Assembly (NCBI GenBank): GCA_963693365.1
Contig: CAVNZM010000002.1
Span: 13,702,001-13,766,000, forward strand
Length of the DNA stretch: 64,000 bases
Source: Amoebidium appalachense
Lineage: Eukaryota; Ichthyosporea
Direction: 5' to 3'
The translations under genes were made by a program, and so were the position numbers. Below the pieces are notes generated by a model. The model saw only the letters and a list, made by a program, of their open reading frames with translations, did not search any database and was not told the DNA's origin. Every line of letters starts with the position of its first letter. Position 1 is the stretch's first letter. This document shows positions 1 to 14,341 of the stretch, piece by piece.

Positions 1-1006
1 TCTCTCGATTTATAGCTCCTCCTTCTCAACCTCACCACATCCCCCAAATGAAAGAAGCCCCCCCCCCCCCCCCCCCCCCCCCCCAAAGACACACACACAC
101 ACAAACCACCCACCCACCCACCACCCTTCTTCCTTCATCACCCTACGGCCGGTTCCACGCCAAATCCCACCACAACATTTTCTCCTCCGCGTTTACTTGA
201 GCCTCTGACGGTTTCCTCCTCCTCCCCCCTCCCCCTACTCTCCCCCCCCCAAACCCCAACCCCCCTTACCCACCACTCACCCAACCACCCACCACCACCA
301 CCACCACCCTTCTCTCCCTCCCCTCACTGGTTGACTGCTTAGTTGTTGTTGTCTCAACTTAAGTAAAAACGCATACATACTCTACATATCTTCAAACAAT
401 ACTGCCTGCTCTCTCCACACACACACACCTACACGGAAACACGAGAGCCTCGGATTTCTCTAGGGGGTGCTTCTCTTGTCTGCTTTTCCCCTTATTCCTC
501 CTCCTCCCCCCCCCCCCCCCCCCCCCCCCTCCCCCCACCCCCCCCCCCCCCCCCCCTGCCCCCTCCACCACCCCCACCTTGCCCCGCATGGGGAACCGCG
601 TATTTTTAGCTTTTTCCAATTCAACTGCCCGTTGGTACCTTTTCTTACCACAACACAAAAGCCATGACACAAAAACGTGAACGAATTTTCCTCCCCCTCC
701 CCAACAACGATTTGATACCCGCACATCCATACACCGTGTTGATCAATCTTATCGTGCACGCAAGCTCCTTAGGAACCCCCCTTATCCCCCCTCCCCTCCC
801 CCCAACCCCACCCCCACCCCTCCGCCCCCAGGCCCCCGGGTCCTGCGTGCGCTCCGAGCCTTGTGTGTTAGATTTTTTTTTTACCACTTCCAGAAGACGG
901 ACGTGTACTATGCGATTATACTGGTTACATTAAAGTCCTTCACTTACTGATCGCCCTCTGTAGTATTTCCCCCTCCCCCCCCACTCCTCTTCCTCCCTCC
1001 CTCCCC

Positions 1007-1041
<35 letters not shown>

Positions 1042-1591
1042 TTCCTCTCTCGCCCTCGGTGTCCCCCCCCCCCCCCCTCCCCCCCCCTCCCCCAACACAC
1101 ACACACACACAGACACACTTAAACCAATCACTGACACGCACACACACACAGACACAGACACACACACATATACACACTGAGAGAGACAAGTGTTCGTGCA
1201 CACTTGCAGACACTCTGTAGCGAGCCACACACACACAAGCTTATTTCCCTCAAAAGCCACCATTCCAGCCAATCATATATTGGCGTTGAGCTTTTGACCA
1301 ATCATAAAAGACAAGTGTGATGATATCACCATATCGACGAATATGGCACATAATGCACAAATATGCAGCACCCGTATCAACAACCTTTTCATTTCTACCA
1401 ACCGACTCTGCAGACTTCACACCTACAAGATGGTCGCAGAGAATTTACTACAAGCTTGAAAACGGATCCTTTTTGAGTTTTGACAATGTTCCGTATCACA
1501 GTAATCCCCCTCCCCCCCCCCGCCCCCTCCCCCGCCCCGCCCCCCTCCAAAAAATGAGAGAGCCTCGGGGGGAGATAGAGAGAGAGAGGAA

Positions 1592-1635
<44 letters not shown>

Positions 1636-3000
1636 AGAAGCGTTACCATCACCACCACCACCACACACGCACACGCACACGCACACACACACACACACAC
1701 AAACACACATACACACATACACACCTCGCCGCACACCCCATACCGGTGCTAAAGCTTCTGCCAGGCTGCGGCACAAGCTGTAACTCATGAGGGTCGAAAC
1801 ATTTGCCAATTTCCTCGGGGAGGGAGGGGGGGGGGGGGAGGGGCTAAATTCCGGTTTTCTCTAGCTAATAAATATATATGCACGTGTACGTATTGCAAGG
1901 GCGACCTGTTGTGCTTCCAGGCTCTGCTGGTACGTAGAAAGTCAGCACGGTGAAATACCTGAACAGAACTGAAACGAAGGTTGTAATACGTACATGTGAT
2001 TTCTGTGAAGCTGTGATCAGGTACACACGTGTGATTTCTGTGTTCCTGTTTATTATTATTATTGTTAACATATTATTATTCTTGATATCATTCAAGTTAT
2101 TAATATTATATTATCTATTTCATTCTTCGAACATGTTACTGAGCGCGCAACACGGCACCCGTCTTACACACGTGTAACGCCCGCCTTTCCGCAGCCAAGA
2201 GTACTAACAAGTGTACTAGAATACCATAAGCATAGGTTTGACGCGTGACAAAGAAAAAAAGGAGATATCGTGTTAAAAGAAAACAGACATGTGACAGAAC
2301 CACCCCCTGTTTGGCTTATGTTTTTTTTGGTGTCAGCAAAATGAGCCAATACACACGTGTGTTGGGGCGGTGACACCCTCCAGACATCAGCGCGCAAACA
2401 CAAGCTTAAAAAGGACCTGACAGCAATCCTTCGGATCAGTTTAGACTTGCTTCTGTGCGGTTGTTACACAAACATTTCTCTCTGAGATTGTCCTTCTTTA
2501 CTTGAAACTCTCTCTCGCTCTGTGATATCTGATACTTCCCGTTACTCTGTATTCACCAGTTTCACTTTCCTTTACCGGGTTTCTGTGTACCCCGGTTTTA
2601 CCTATTATTATACGTACTATACTGCAGCCAGAAACCAAAATTGAATAGGTCCGTGAACGGGGAACCATCCAAGGTGTTTTTGCGAGGTAAGACATGTCAC
2701 CTTGTGTCTCTGTTCACACTACAGAGTGAAATTCAAGCGTTAGTACACGACCAATCCATATTTTTTTTTTTTTTGCCTTGTGGCCATAGAAGAAAAAAGA
2801 AAAAAAAGGAAAGAAAAAAAAAATTGAATGAACGAGAAAGAGAAAGAAACAAAAAGTAAAGTTTAAGGAAGACAGACAAGAAAAGAAAAAGCTTTTTATT
2901 GCACCAATTGCAGCACGGTCCCCCCCCCCCCTCCCCCCCCCCCCCCCCCCCCCCCCCCCTCCCCCAACCAACCAACCCACACACGCACAGACCCACACAC

Positions 3001-3080
<80 letters not shown>

Positions 3081-3659
3081 AAAAGACAAAGAGAGAGGGA
3101 GAGAAAAAAGAAAGAAAGAGGGGACAGAAAGGAGGAAGGAAAAACGAAGGTAAACAAGTGAAGAAACTTGTAAGGATTTTCAAATTGATAGGACAGTCTG
3201 TATGTTATGGGAGGAAAAGGAGGAATTGCCCGGAAGGAGTTTCCGGGAGAAAGCGAAAGAAACATAGTCCATGTATCGTTATGCCAGTTGTGGTATTGGC
3301 GTCTTTTGTGGTTGTGTGTGTTTGTATCTGTGCGTGTTGCGTGTTGCCCGTACGTTTGCGCGTGGTTGCCTGCGTGTGTTCGGTGCACATGGCACGGTGT
3401 GTGTGTGTGTGTGTTGGGGGGGGGGGGAGAGGGGGGAGGGGGGGGGGGGGGGGGGGGGGGCAGGTTGGTCATGGGTGTTTGGGGGGGCGTAGGGGGGAGG
3501 GGGGTAGGGGGGCGTAGGGGGGAGGGGGCGTAGGGGGGAGGGGGGAAGGAAGGGGGGGGAGGCTTCTACTTTTACTCCTATAACCTTAAGCCCGTTATAT
3601 TTTAATAGTCTTTAAGTCTGTTTTATTCTGACATTACTACCACTGCACGTGCAGGCACC
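1..3659. other. Gene-free low-complexity spacer
   Basis: No open frame here resembles a protein; the long frames are translations of C, G or CA/GT runs. It holds C runs near 61-84, 507-556, 1006-1038 and 2922-2959, a G run near 1590-1634, AC-rich stretches near 1090-1170 and 1660-1720, and a short AT-rich stretch at about 2040-2120. The last part contains the 5' flank of the gene starting at 3660. I see no convincing TATA box. Confidence 0.6.
3003..3084. repeat. C68 run joined to A14
   Basis: An uninterrupted run of 68 C (3003-3070) passes directly into 14 A (3071-3084). It is the longest pure C run in the window and the clearest case of the recurrent C-then-A compound tract. Confidence 0.9.
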
Positions 3660-4402
3660 ATGCTCGGACTGCAGCCCAGGACGTGGGTGGGTTGGGGCAC
3701 GGCCGTGCTGCTGGTCTCGGCCTCCCAGTCGGCAAATTACCTGGTATTAGGACCCCCTCCCTTAAACTGCACACAACAAAAATACACAGATAAGGATAAT
3801 GGAATTAATGATATAATCACACAGTTTGAAACCCCCCCCCCCCCCCCCCCCCCCCCCCCTTTTCCTCGTGCAGGTATTGGGAATTCGTATAGGGTGCATG
3901 TACAATATATGATTTTGTCTAGTTTATGCCTTTTGTTTTTTTTTCTTATGCAGCATGTGAGGTTTTTTTTCCACCTGAGCTAATCCAACAAAAAATGAAT
4001 ACTAATATTAGTTTCTGTGAGGTAGATGACCTGGATAGAAGAGCTTCTTATCCGATTGGTCGTGGAGCCATTTTATTGGCCTTGCATAGCATGAAAAAAC
4101 GTTGATTATGAAACTGGAAGTTGTTTTTTTTGGGTTCGAAAGAACCCCCTTATCAAATGAAAGGAAAAGACAAAACATGTAAGGGAGGGAGGGGGGGGGG
4201 GGGGGGGGGGGGGGAGAGGGGGGGGAGGGGAGGAGGGGAGGATAGGGAGGGAGAGGAGAATCTTGAGAGAGGAGGAGAGAAGAATTAAAAGACCCCCTTC
4301 ATTGTCCTCCTAAAACCCTACCTACCACACTTCCCTTTTCTCTTGGCTCCCCCCTCTCCCTCCCCTTCTCCGCCCGCTTCCCCCACCCTTTGCCCTTACC
4401 AC

Positions 4403-4443
<41 letters not shown>

Positions 4444-4784
4444 TTACACATGCTACTCCTTGCACCGCCAACGCAATTAGCCCGTTGTACTTGTGCTCTG
4501 CTAATTTCATTCTCCCCCCCCCCCCCCAAAAAAAAAAAAAATTTAAAATAAAATAAAATACATCTATGGTGTACACTGCACACACGCACAGTACGAGCAT
4601 CCATTCAGGCCGGTTGGATTCAAGGATGTGACGTCATCAGTACCCCACAAGGACACCCCGGCTGGGCCCCAGCTGACCGGTGTGGCTGTGCTCGATTATG
4701 ACCGTATGATCCCTCCCCTTCCTCCCCCCCCCCCCCCCCCCCTCCCCCCCCCTCCTCCCCCGCCCGGTCTTCCTTTCCTCCGCC

Positions 4785-4822
<38 letters not shown>

Positions 4823-4905
4823 CCCGCCGGGCAGTTCATTATTGTGGTTTATGGTACACGGGTGTGTGTGCGCGCGCATGTGTGTGCACGCGCTCGAATG
4901 TGTGT

Positions 4906-4947
<42 letters not shown>

Positions 4948-4990
4948 GTGCGTGCTTGTGTGTGTGCATGTGCATCTTGTGTGTGCACGC

Positions 4991-5028
<38 letters not shown>

Positions 5029-6044
5029 CTGTGTGGGAGCGCACACGTTTGCATACCTGCTAGCATATGTAGGGGCGAAGGAGGCGGGAGGGGAAGGGGC
5101 GTAACTCTTTACTTTTTTGTTTGTACCCTGCCCTGTACGTGCGTTTATTTTCATCTCCCCCTCTTTTTTTTTCCCCTCCCTTTTGTCCCTTTTTCATTGA
5201 GGTGCAGGTTTGATGGATTGGTTCGGATGGATGGGTTTGAAAACTAGTTTGTAGACCTTTAACGTTTACCTTTCCCTAGGGGAAGAAGTGTTGATGGTTA
5301 CCTTTCTGTTTTTTACCCCCCCCCCCCCCCCCCCCCCCCCCCCTTCTTACCTCCCCCCCCCCCCCCCCCCCCCATCGAGCCACCCACCCATCCCCCCCCC
5401 CCCCCCCCCCCCCCCCTCTTCCCAAAAAAAAAAAAAAAAAAAAAAAAAAGAGGCCCCTGGAACCATCACACCCTTCACTCTCCTCACCCCACCCGCCCTT
5501 CCACCCTTCCATCTACCCACCACCCTCATTTCTTTCCGTCCTCTCTCAAATCCCCAGGTGACGGTTTCGAGGATTTTGCCACCCAGAAGGGGTTTTTCCG
5601 CAACACAAAGGGGGAGGGATTCAGTGACGTCACCAAGGAGGCATTTGGCTCACACGAGGCTCTGGCAAATGGTACTTGCCCTCCCCTCTTCCCCCCCCCC
5701 CCCCCCCCCCTCCCCCCCCAAAAAAAATTCCACCACAAGCTCTCTTCTCTTTGTCTCCTTCCTCCTCCGTCCCGTTATCCAAAAAAAAAACGGATTTTTT
5801 TCTCCTTTTCTCCCACCTTGTATATTAGCCTTCTTCGTGCCACCACCAATAAGAGGCATCTAGTACATCCACCATCCATATTCTTATTCCTATTTATAGC
5901 ATGGTGTTTCCATACACCATCTAAGGCTCTTTCTGACGCCGTGGCATCCTATCAGGACGGGGCTTTCTGTCAGCTGACTTCAATAATGACGGCTGGCAGG
6001 ATCTTCTCGTCGTGGCACCGGGCAATGAACTGAGGCAGGAACCC

Positions 6045-6086
<42 letters not shown>

Positions 6087-6313
6087 ACCCCCCGCCCCCC
6101 GCCCCCTCTCCGCCCTCCCCCCCCCTCCCCCCCCTTAACCCCCCCTCCCGTCCCCGCCCCTTCCATTCCCCCCACCCCCCCCACCCCCACCCCCCGCCCC
6201 TCTCCCCTCCCCCCCCCCTGCCCCCCCTCCTGTCCCCGCCCCTCCGATCCCCCCCGCCCTCCCCTCTCCATCCCCTTCCACTCCTCCCCCCGCCCCAACC
6301 CCCCAACCCCCCT

Positions 6314-6349
<36 letters not shown>

Positions 6350-6791
6350 TTCCATTCAATTTCCCCATATCCCCCCACCGCCCCTCCCCACAACCCCTTC
6401 CATCACCACCTTCTCTTTCCCACCGCCCGTTGCGCCTCGCTTTCGTTCCTACCCGCTCACACCATCTACTTCCTAAAAGGATCCACTCCCAGATCCCCTT
6501 CCTTCCCCCTTACCTTTAGTCTCTCTTGCAAGCATCACCACCCCCCACCGATTAAGACATTCTCCGTTTCCTGGGAGGGGGAGTGTGATATTGACTCGGA
6601 AGCCTCAAAAACTTTATCTCGTTTAACGCTTTTTTGTGATTGGTACATAGGCTGTGGATCAACAAGCAGGACGGCTCGTTCCGCAACGTCACAGACGGTT
6701 CGGGTCTGGTCGGGCCCGATTCGGTAAGTCACGTGATACCAGTGTTCTTATGTCTCCAAAGCATCTCCATTAAACAAGAATCCTTTGAAAT

Positions 6792-6836
<45 letters not shown>

Positions 6837-6914
6837 AGGCGCCGGGGATTTCAACATCATGAAAAAGCAGGAAAATAAAGGAAACTGCCATTTCTCCCCC
6901 CACCACACAATGCC

Positions 6915-6965
<51 letters not shown>

Positions 6966-7624
6966 AACACACCAAGTCACATCTTTTCACACTCCAACCA
7001 AAAACAGGCGGGAATGGATGTTAAGCCAAAGTTGTTTTGTTTGCTGCTCCGTCTGAATGGCACCAATTTTCATCTGTGGATCGTTTTGCTGTTCTTGTTT
7101 GGAATGAGACTACTTGACCAATCGCCTCTGTGTCATCTGTCTTCTAAAATGACGTTAGACGGGCTAACTATTATTGTGATGACGTCATGTCACAGGCCAT
7201 GTCTGCCACTGCTGCTGACATTGACGGGGACGGGTTCCTCGATATTTTCATCACTGCACGGTAGAGCCTCCCCCCCCCCCCCCCCCCCCCCCTCCCTGCG
7301 CACACACAGACACACACAGGCACACAAACGTGTCGTGATTTTTTTCCTTTCATGTATCCCTGTTGCTACCCCTCGCTGCCTTTTTTTCTATCCGCACCCT
7401 CCCCTTTGACTACCACCCCTTCTTCCCCCCCCCCCCCCCCCCCCCCCCCCCCACCCACCCACACCCACACACACATACACACTTAGGCACATGCACAAGC
7501 ACACATCCCAGAGCACACACCCGGCTTCCCTCTCTGCTTGAGATGCCCAAGAAATGCTTGGAAGGAGGGGGAGAAAGAGGGGCGGGGATGGTGGGGGGAT
7601 GGGGAGAGGAATACAGACAGGTTT

Positions 7625-7668
<44 letters not shown>

Positions 7669-7723
7669 GCGACCGACCCCCCCCCCCAAAACCCCCCTCC
7701 CCCCCCCCCCCTGGGGGGGCGGC

Positions 7724-7758
<35 letters not shown>

Positions 7759-10700
7759 AATTCCTAAACCAACTTGCCTACCCAGCATCATTTCTACTGG
7801 TTTCTACTGGTTAACACACTATTACATTATACCTTTCAGGGGTGACTCCTCGGTTAAGCCCGGGCTGCACCGCACCAACCACCACAACGTTATGTTCCTC
7901 AACAAGGGGAAGGATGGCACCACATTCATGGACGTCACACAGAGCACCGGTATTATCCCCCCCCCCCCCCCCCCCCCCCCCCCTCTGCCCCCCCAACACC
8001 CCCCCCCCCTCCCCCCCCTCTCTCTCTTAGACATGTACAACAATTCCTCCCACCTCCCCCTCTCGCTCAGGTGCCCTTATTGAATATCCCCGCTTCCATG
8101 TTGCACGTTTATCTATATCCCTTTTCGCCAGTTGTTTTCTGATGCAAAGATATCCGTATTCTAACCATGTGTGCATTCAGTTAACATTCATCCACACACA
8201 GACATGTAATGTGGCCCATCCCCTTTGCAACACTTACACTACACAACCTTTGGTTCTCTTCTGTGCAAAGATAAACGACAATGGGGGCTATATGAATTTG
8301 TCACTAGAAGCCGGTAGAGGGGCGAATCCTGAGGAGGGTAGGTGGGTGAGTTGGTTGGGCTGTTTCGGGGGGAGAGAGGGGGGGGGGGGGGGGGGGGGGC
8401 AGGATCGCTATATGGTATGTTTATTCACGAAATGACTCAAACACCCTCTCATCGTAGCCTCCCCCCCTCCCTCCCCCTTCACCTTCCGACCCTCTGCCCT
8501 CCCTCCTTCCATTTTTCTCTCCAGGTCTTGACAAAAAGAGTGACCTGGGCACGTACATGGCTGTTTTCCATGACTATGACAAGGTGCCCCCCCCCCCCCC
8601 TCCCTCTCCCCCCCCCCCCCCTCTTCCTCCCCTTCCCCCCTTTCCTCCCCCCCCCCCCCCCCCCCTCCTCCTCCCCCCGGCCTCCCTTTAACCCCACCCC
8701 ACCCCAAACCACCCGAACCCATCCCCTCTTCCTTCATCCACCCTCTCTCCCCTGGTCAATCACTCCCCACATGGTATGGCTGGGGCAGAAGAAAAGAAAA
8801 CAGAAGGGAAAGCGGAAGAGTAGTGACATACATTTTGACAGGGTGAATGTAACAAAGAGAGTTTGTCTCGAAAATGCGCTTTTGGCCATTATCTAGCGAG
8901 AGGAGGATTTGGAGAAGCCGTTATTTGGTGTTTTTTTTTTTTGCCTTTTGCTCGTAATCACCCTCTAACCCTCAAACAAAAGACAAAGAGAAAAAAGATG
9001 TCTCCGGGAGAGGGGGGGGGGGGGGGGGGGGATTTCTTGTTCTCCGTTACAAGCACACATTCCCCTATATCCAGCCGAATCATAAATGAAAACAAAGCAA
9101 AATAGCATAAAACTATTGAAATGCATATTATCTGTGATCAGCATCTTTGACTTGGTTGAATGCATTTCACGGAGCAGTATACATATGCCCCTGACCCTAC
9201 ACCCAATCACAGAACGGCCACATTGATCTGATTACTATAAACGGAAATCGGCTCACCCCCCTGCCCGAGGCCACCACTCTTGTTCTGTACGAGAATGATG
9301 GGAAGGGCCGTTTCAGTGACGTCACAGAGAAGACCGGATTGGATAAGATCATGGGATACTGGAGGGTGCGTATACCTCCCCCCCCCCCCTCCCCCCCCCC
9401 CCCTCCTCCCCACCACCACCACCACCAAAAAAAAAAGAAGACCCCTCATCAACACACAACGCACGGCACGCTTGGAGGGGGAACTCACCTAGCAGTGGGG
9501 CGCATGCGCATGTACACACACACACGCACAGGCATACAACTCTGAGACCCCCCCCCCCCCCCCCCCCCCCTCCCCCTCCCCTCCCCCCCCCCCTCATAAA
9601 CCCCCAACCCACCCCACCCATCCCCACTCCCACCCCCTCACACCCCCTCGTTATCCCCCCCCCCCCCCCCCCTTCCCCCCCTCCAGATTTTCTGAAGTGT
9701 TTGTTGCATGTTGTGTAACTCTAAGGGTCCTGTCGCACGCCTCATCTAGTGTGTAGCAGTGCTGGAAAGCACGGTAAGCCACTGGCACACACACATTCTA
9801 ACAATCCTCTAGCATTGTCCCCTTATAATTCTTGAAACCCCCCCCCCCCCCCCCCCCCCTTTCCCCCTCCTCCTCCCCCCCCCCCCCCTTCCCTTCCTAA
9901 CTTACCACCCTACACAGGGCATCGGTTTGGGTGATTTCGATCGCAACGGGTGCATTGGTGAGTCCCCCCCCCCCCGCAAACAACCCCCCCCTCCCCCCAC
10001 CCCCCGGGTCCCGCCCACTACCAACCCGTCTCTGATCCTTTTGGGATACTTTTTTGCCTTATTTGTCCTTATTACTTCCCTCCCAGTCTCATCGTATCTG
10101 AACAACTGCTAATATCCTTTGGGGAAAGGTGTGATGGGTGGGTTTTGAACTTTGAGTAGGGCAGTTGGAGCAAGAAGGGGGTAGGAGTAATAGTGTGTGT
10201 GGTGGAGAGAAGAGGGTGGGGAGAGAGGGAGGGGGTAGGGACAAGTCTTAAAGCATATTGAAACAACATACACAAGAATCATTTTTAGACTAATGCACGT
10301 GTTATGCTTGTTACTTATTTGGTGCTCCCCCTTCTCCATCTTCTTCCCCCCCTCCGGCAGCCATTCCTTCCCTCCCCTTCCCTTTAACCCCTTCTCCTCC
10401 CGTCCTTCCCTGCTCCCTCTTCACACACCTAACAAGCACGCATACATTCTCCCGTAGTCACTATTCCATTTTCCACTCCTCCTTTCCCCTCTACACACAC
10501 ACACACACACAACCCACACACCTTGCTTACCCCCCCCCCCCCCCCCCCCTCTCTCCCCCCCCCCCCCCCCCCCCACCCCAGATCTTGCCCTGACCAACAT
10601 CGGAGTTCCAAGCACACGATTGGGCGAGACCAAGTCACGTGACAACCACGTGCAGCTACACGAGGTACTGGTCAGCGATTGCGGGAAGAAATTTCATCCA

Positions 10701-11676
10701 ATCGGAGACAAGCTGGGCATTGGAAATTTCGAGGGTGCCTGGGGGTCTGTGGTCGCTGATTTCAACAACGTGAGTAACACCCTCCCTCCCTCCCCCTTCG
10801 CCTTATAGTCCTCTCCCCCTCCCCCCCCCCCCCCCCCCCCCCCCTCTTCCCGCCCTCCCCCTTCGCCTTATAGCCCCCCCCCCCCCCCCCCTTCCCCCCT
10901 TCCCCGCCCTCCCCCTTTGCCCTTATAGTCCCCCCCCCCCCCCCCTTCCCCCCCCCTTCCCCGCCCTCCCCTTTTGCCTTATAGTTCTTATCTCCGCTTA
11001 TACCATTTTCCTCTCTCTTGTTTGGTTCTTTGGTAGCATCCCAACCACCCATTCATTATCGGAATCCCTTGTTACCTATGTCGCACTTCCTCTCTCACTC
11101 TAAGTCCTCCCCCCTCCCCCCCCCCCCAAAATAAAATAAAAATAAAATTATAATATTTAATAATAATAATAAAAATATTCATATAAGAACAACAACAACA
11201 ACAACAACAACAAAGAAAACAATAATAACAACTATATCGGATGTACTGTAAGCGTGCACCATCACCACGCATTTAATAAGCATGATGTTTTCCTTTACCT
11301 TTGCATCCTTTACCAATCTTTAGTCTTCCCTCCCCTCCCACTTTGTCTCCCCCATCATCCCACCTCCCCCCCCCCCCCCCCCCCCCCTTCCCCACACACA
11401 CACAAAAAAGGGGGGGGAATGTATGAGGGGGGCTGTGGATGTGTGTGTGGGTGTGTGGTTGTGTGGGTAGGGGTGGGGGGTTGGTGGTTGATACGGATCG
11501 AAATGGAATGCATAGAAGCAAGCATATTTCGAAGTTTTCAGCCCTTAAGCTTTTTCTGGGAATATCTTGCATTTCTAACACTCCACTGTTTGCAGGACGG
11601 ACGAGAGGATTGGCTGATGGTTGGAGCTGTGCCCACCGCCCCATTCTTGAGCGCAAACCCCGGCAGGCGTAAGACA

Positions 11677-11712
<36 letters not shown>

Positions 11713-12682
11713 ACCCCCCCACACACACACACACACAACTAATCCCCCCCACCAAATTCCTCTGTTAGGAAAAAAGAAGGGCAGCAAGAATAACAGCGTA
11801 AAACCCAGGTAGTCGCACAATCAGGTACGGTGTGCAATCAAACTATTGTGATCATTCAATCAATTCTATCATGAGCATAGGTGAAACGAGGAGGGAGTAA
11901 CGTTGCCTGGGAAAGGGGGGGGGGGGGGGAAGAACACAGATGTCAACCTCCCCTCAAAACCCCCTTCCTCTTCAACATCTAGACGCTCAGGGACATCTGT
12001 GGCAGATCCCACCGTTATATCTCACATTAAATCCCGTTTAGTGTTTTTCACTGTGCCTCATCCTGGCTGGAACGACCATGACATCTTCATGAAGGAGGCC
12101 AGTGAATATCTCGGCACCGACCTATCCAAAGTCCTCACCTCTGGCGCCGCAGCGGTATAGACCCCCCCACCCCCCCTTTCCCCCTTCCACCCTGCTTTTT
12201 GTTTTGCTCTTGAGTTATCTACCGTTTAGACATGCTCTTCGGGCCCTGTGCACAATGGGCTCGTGTAGGACTTAGAGTAACTAAAAACATTCAACAAGTC
12301 CGATATTTTTGTGTTGGGCAAGGTGTGTTTGTATTGAGAGTAGACTTTAAGAGAGGCGGGTGGGAAACTTAGTAAGATCCTAATATGGGGGGTGATGATC
12401 CTGTGCGGAAGAGTTTGTGTGGAATATCGCAGGTTTGCCTTATTTTTTTAATTATTTTTCCATCTAATGTTATCAATCTGAGAATCTTATTGGATATCAT
12501 AGAACAGATCCAATCTGCAAATAGTAATCAGCTGATCTGGTCTAATCGGATCTCACTTACAGGCCGATTTCAATAACGATGGGTTTATGGATGTCGTCAT
12601 TGCTACCTCCCAACAATCGCTCAAAGACACAGAGTTCCCTGGTGCCAGCCTCATGTGAGTGGTCCCCCCCCCCCCCCCCCCC

Positions 12683-12713
<31 letters not shown>

Positions 12714-12821
12714 TTTTCCCCCCCTTCCCCCTCCACCCACCCACCCACCCCGCACCTGCCATCCCCAACCTCTTTTTATACAGCGTTTTGTCATGGAAGA
12801 TGCACATGTGTAAACACGGAG

Positions 12822-12859
<38 letters not shown>

Positions 12860-12984
12860 ACTTCCGGCATTACCGATTCCCCGTATTCCGTTTGTGATTG
12901 TGTGTGTGTGTGTGGTGGTGATGTTTGGGTTGTGGACCAGATGATGTTCTTTCTTTTTTTCTTTTCCTTTTTCTTTTTTCCTTT

Positions 12985-13015
<31 letters not shown>

Positions 13016-13508
13016 GGAGGGGGGGGGGGGGGGGGGGGATGGGGAGTATGCATGAAGATTTAATGGTGCGGCTGTAAATGCAATACCATAAAAGCATCGT
13101 TTGCTCACAAACCTACCCCATCCCTCCCCCTCACATGCGCGCGCGCACACACACAGGACCGGTTGGGGTGGGTCGGGCAACCCAATTGTGCTTATCAACA
13201 AGGGTGACAACGGGAACAAGAACATTGCAATCACCCTCAAGGCTGCAAAGGTATTTGAACCCTCCCCCCGCTCCCCCCCCCTCCCCCCCCCCCCTCCCCC
13301 CCCCCCCCCCCCCCGAGACGACCCCCCCCCCCTCCGCCCCTCCCCCCCCCCCCCCCCCCCCCCCCCCCCCGCAGACAGTTCGCAGCCCCAAACCCCCACC
13401 CAGCCCCTCCCCTCACCCCTCCCCTTTTTCGGCCTCGTTTCTTACTTTGTTGTCCCGGACTCCTCCGTATCCCTTTCCGCCCCATTCCATCCACATAAAA
13501 AACCGTCC

Positions 13509-13544
<36 letters not shown>

Positions 13545-14213
13545 CCGCCTGGGATACCCCAGCCCCCCCCCCCCCCCCCCGTCTGCTTCGGCCTTTCCCA
13601 CTTCCTGCTTTTATTTCCTTCCTGCCTTTCTGTCCTTCGATAGTTTCCTGCCCATCCATCCCCCCCCCCCCCCCCCCCCCCCTCCCCCCTCCCCCCCTCA
13701 CCTCACACACACCCCTTCCCCCGGCACCTTTCGCGCACATTCACAATCGGCCCAATTATCCGTTCCGCTCCTTCCAAAGCTCCCCACTCCTCCCCCTCCC
13801 CCTCCCCCCTCCCCCCCTTTACAAACACACAACCAGATGCGCAGCCTACTCACGCACACGGTTTACTCCTTCTTCCCCTCCTCCTCCCCCCCCCCCCCCC
13901 CCCCCCCTCACCCTCCTCCCCCCCCCCCCCCCCCCCCCCCCCACACACACAGGGCAACAAGGATGGTGTTGGTGCACATGTAGACATGTTCTTTGGTGTC
14001 CCTGCCGGGGCCGAGGTTGCAGCCATCAGAGAGGTTCGGGCCGGGTCGAGTTTCGGGTCGTCAGAGACAAAACGGCTGCTGTTTGGCTGTGGGTCACATG
14101 ACTCGGCGAATTTCCGCATCACGTGGCCATCCGGATTGGTCGAATATCATGCAGACCTCAAGGCTGGCTCCCTGCACACGGTATGCACACCTCATTGTAG
14201 GCCTTGTCCTGTC

Positions 14214-14244
<31 letters not shown>

Positions 14245-14296
14245 ATACACACCCCCACCCTGTCCCCATGCTCATCACTGCCATGTACACAATGCC

Positions 14297-14341
<45 letters not shown>

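Larger units (their letters stand above)
3660..14180 (+). other. Signal peptide, seven-blade propeller and ASPIC/UnbV-like region (exons 1-16)
   Basis: This is the 570-residue conserved half of the gene. Each blade pairs an acidic DxDxDG loop with a hydrophobic strand and, in most, an asparagine-rich 'NKGDG.F.DVT'-like strand, as in integrin-alpha, CRTAC1 and bacterial VCBS proteins. Several introns fall inside or right beside the calcium loop (after residues 66, 226 and 353). An RGD tripeptide (residues 170-172) is created across the exon 6/7 junction. The ASPIC-like domain occupies exon 16 (13953-14180). Family membership is confident; ligand and role are not. Confidence 0.85.

Noticed and set aside
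392-1809. Overlapping frames on both strands rich in Gly, Pro, Val-Cys or Thr-His
   Set aside because: They are translations of C/G runs and CA/GT arrays with no domain or codon signal.
2714-3472. 252-codon minus-strand frame
   Set aside because: It is mostly poly-Gly, poly-Pro and poly-Phe from homopolymers spanning the C68A14 tract.
11983-12038. Alternative acceptors for exon 13 of the propeller gene (TAG before 11983, TAG before 12038)
   Set aside because: The CAG before 11991 fits the phase of a standard GT donor at 11669 and has a pyrimidine tract, so it was preferred. The 12038 site also fits phase and cannot be excluded; the 11983 site would need a GC donor.
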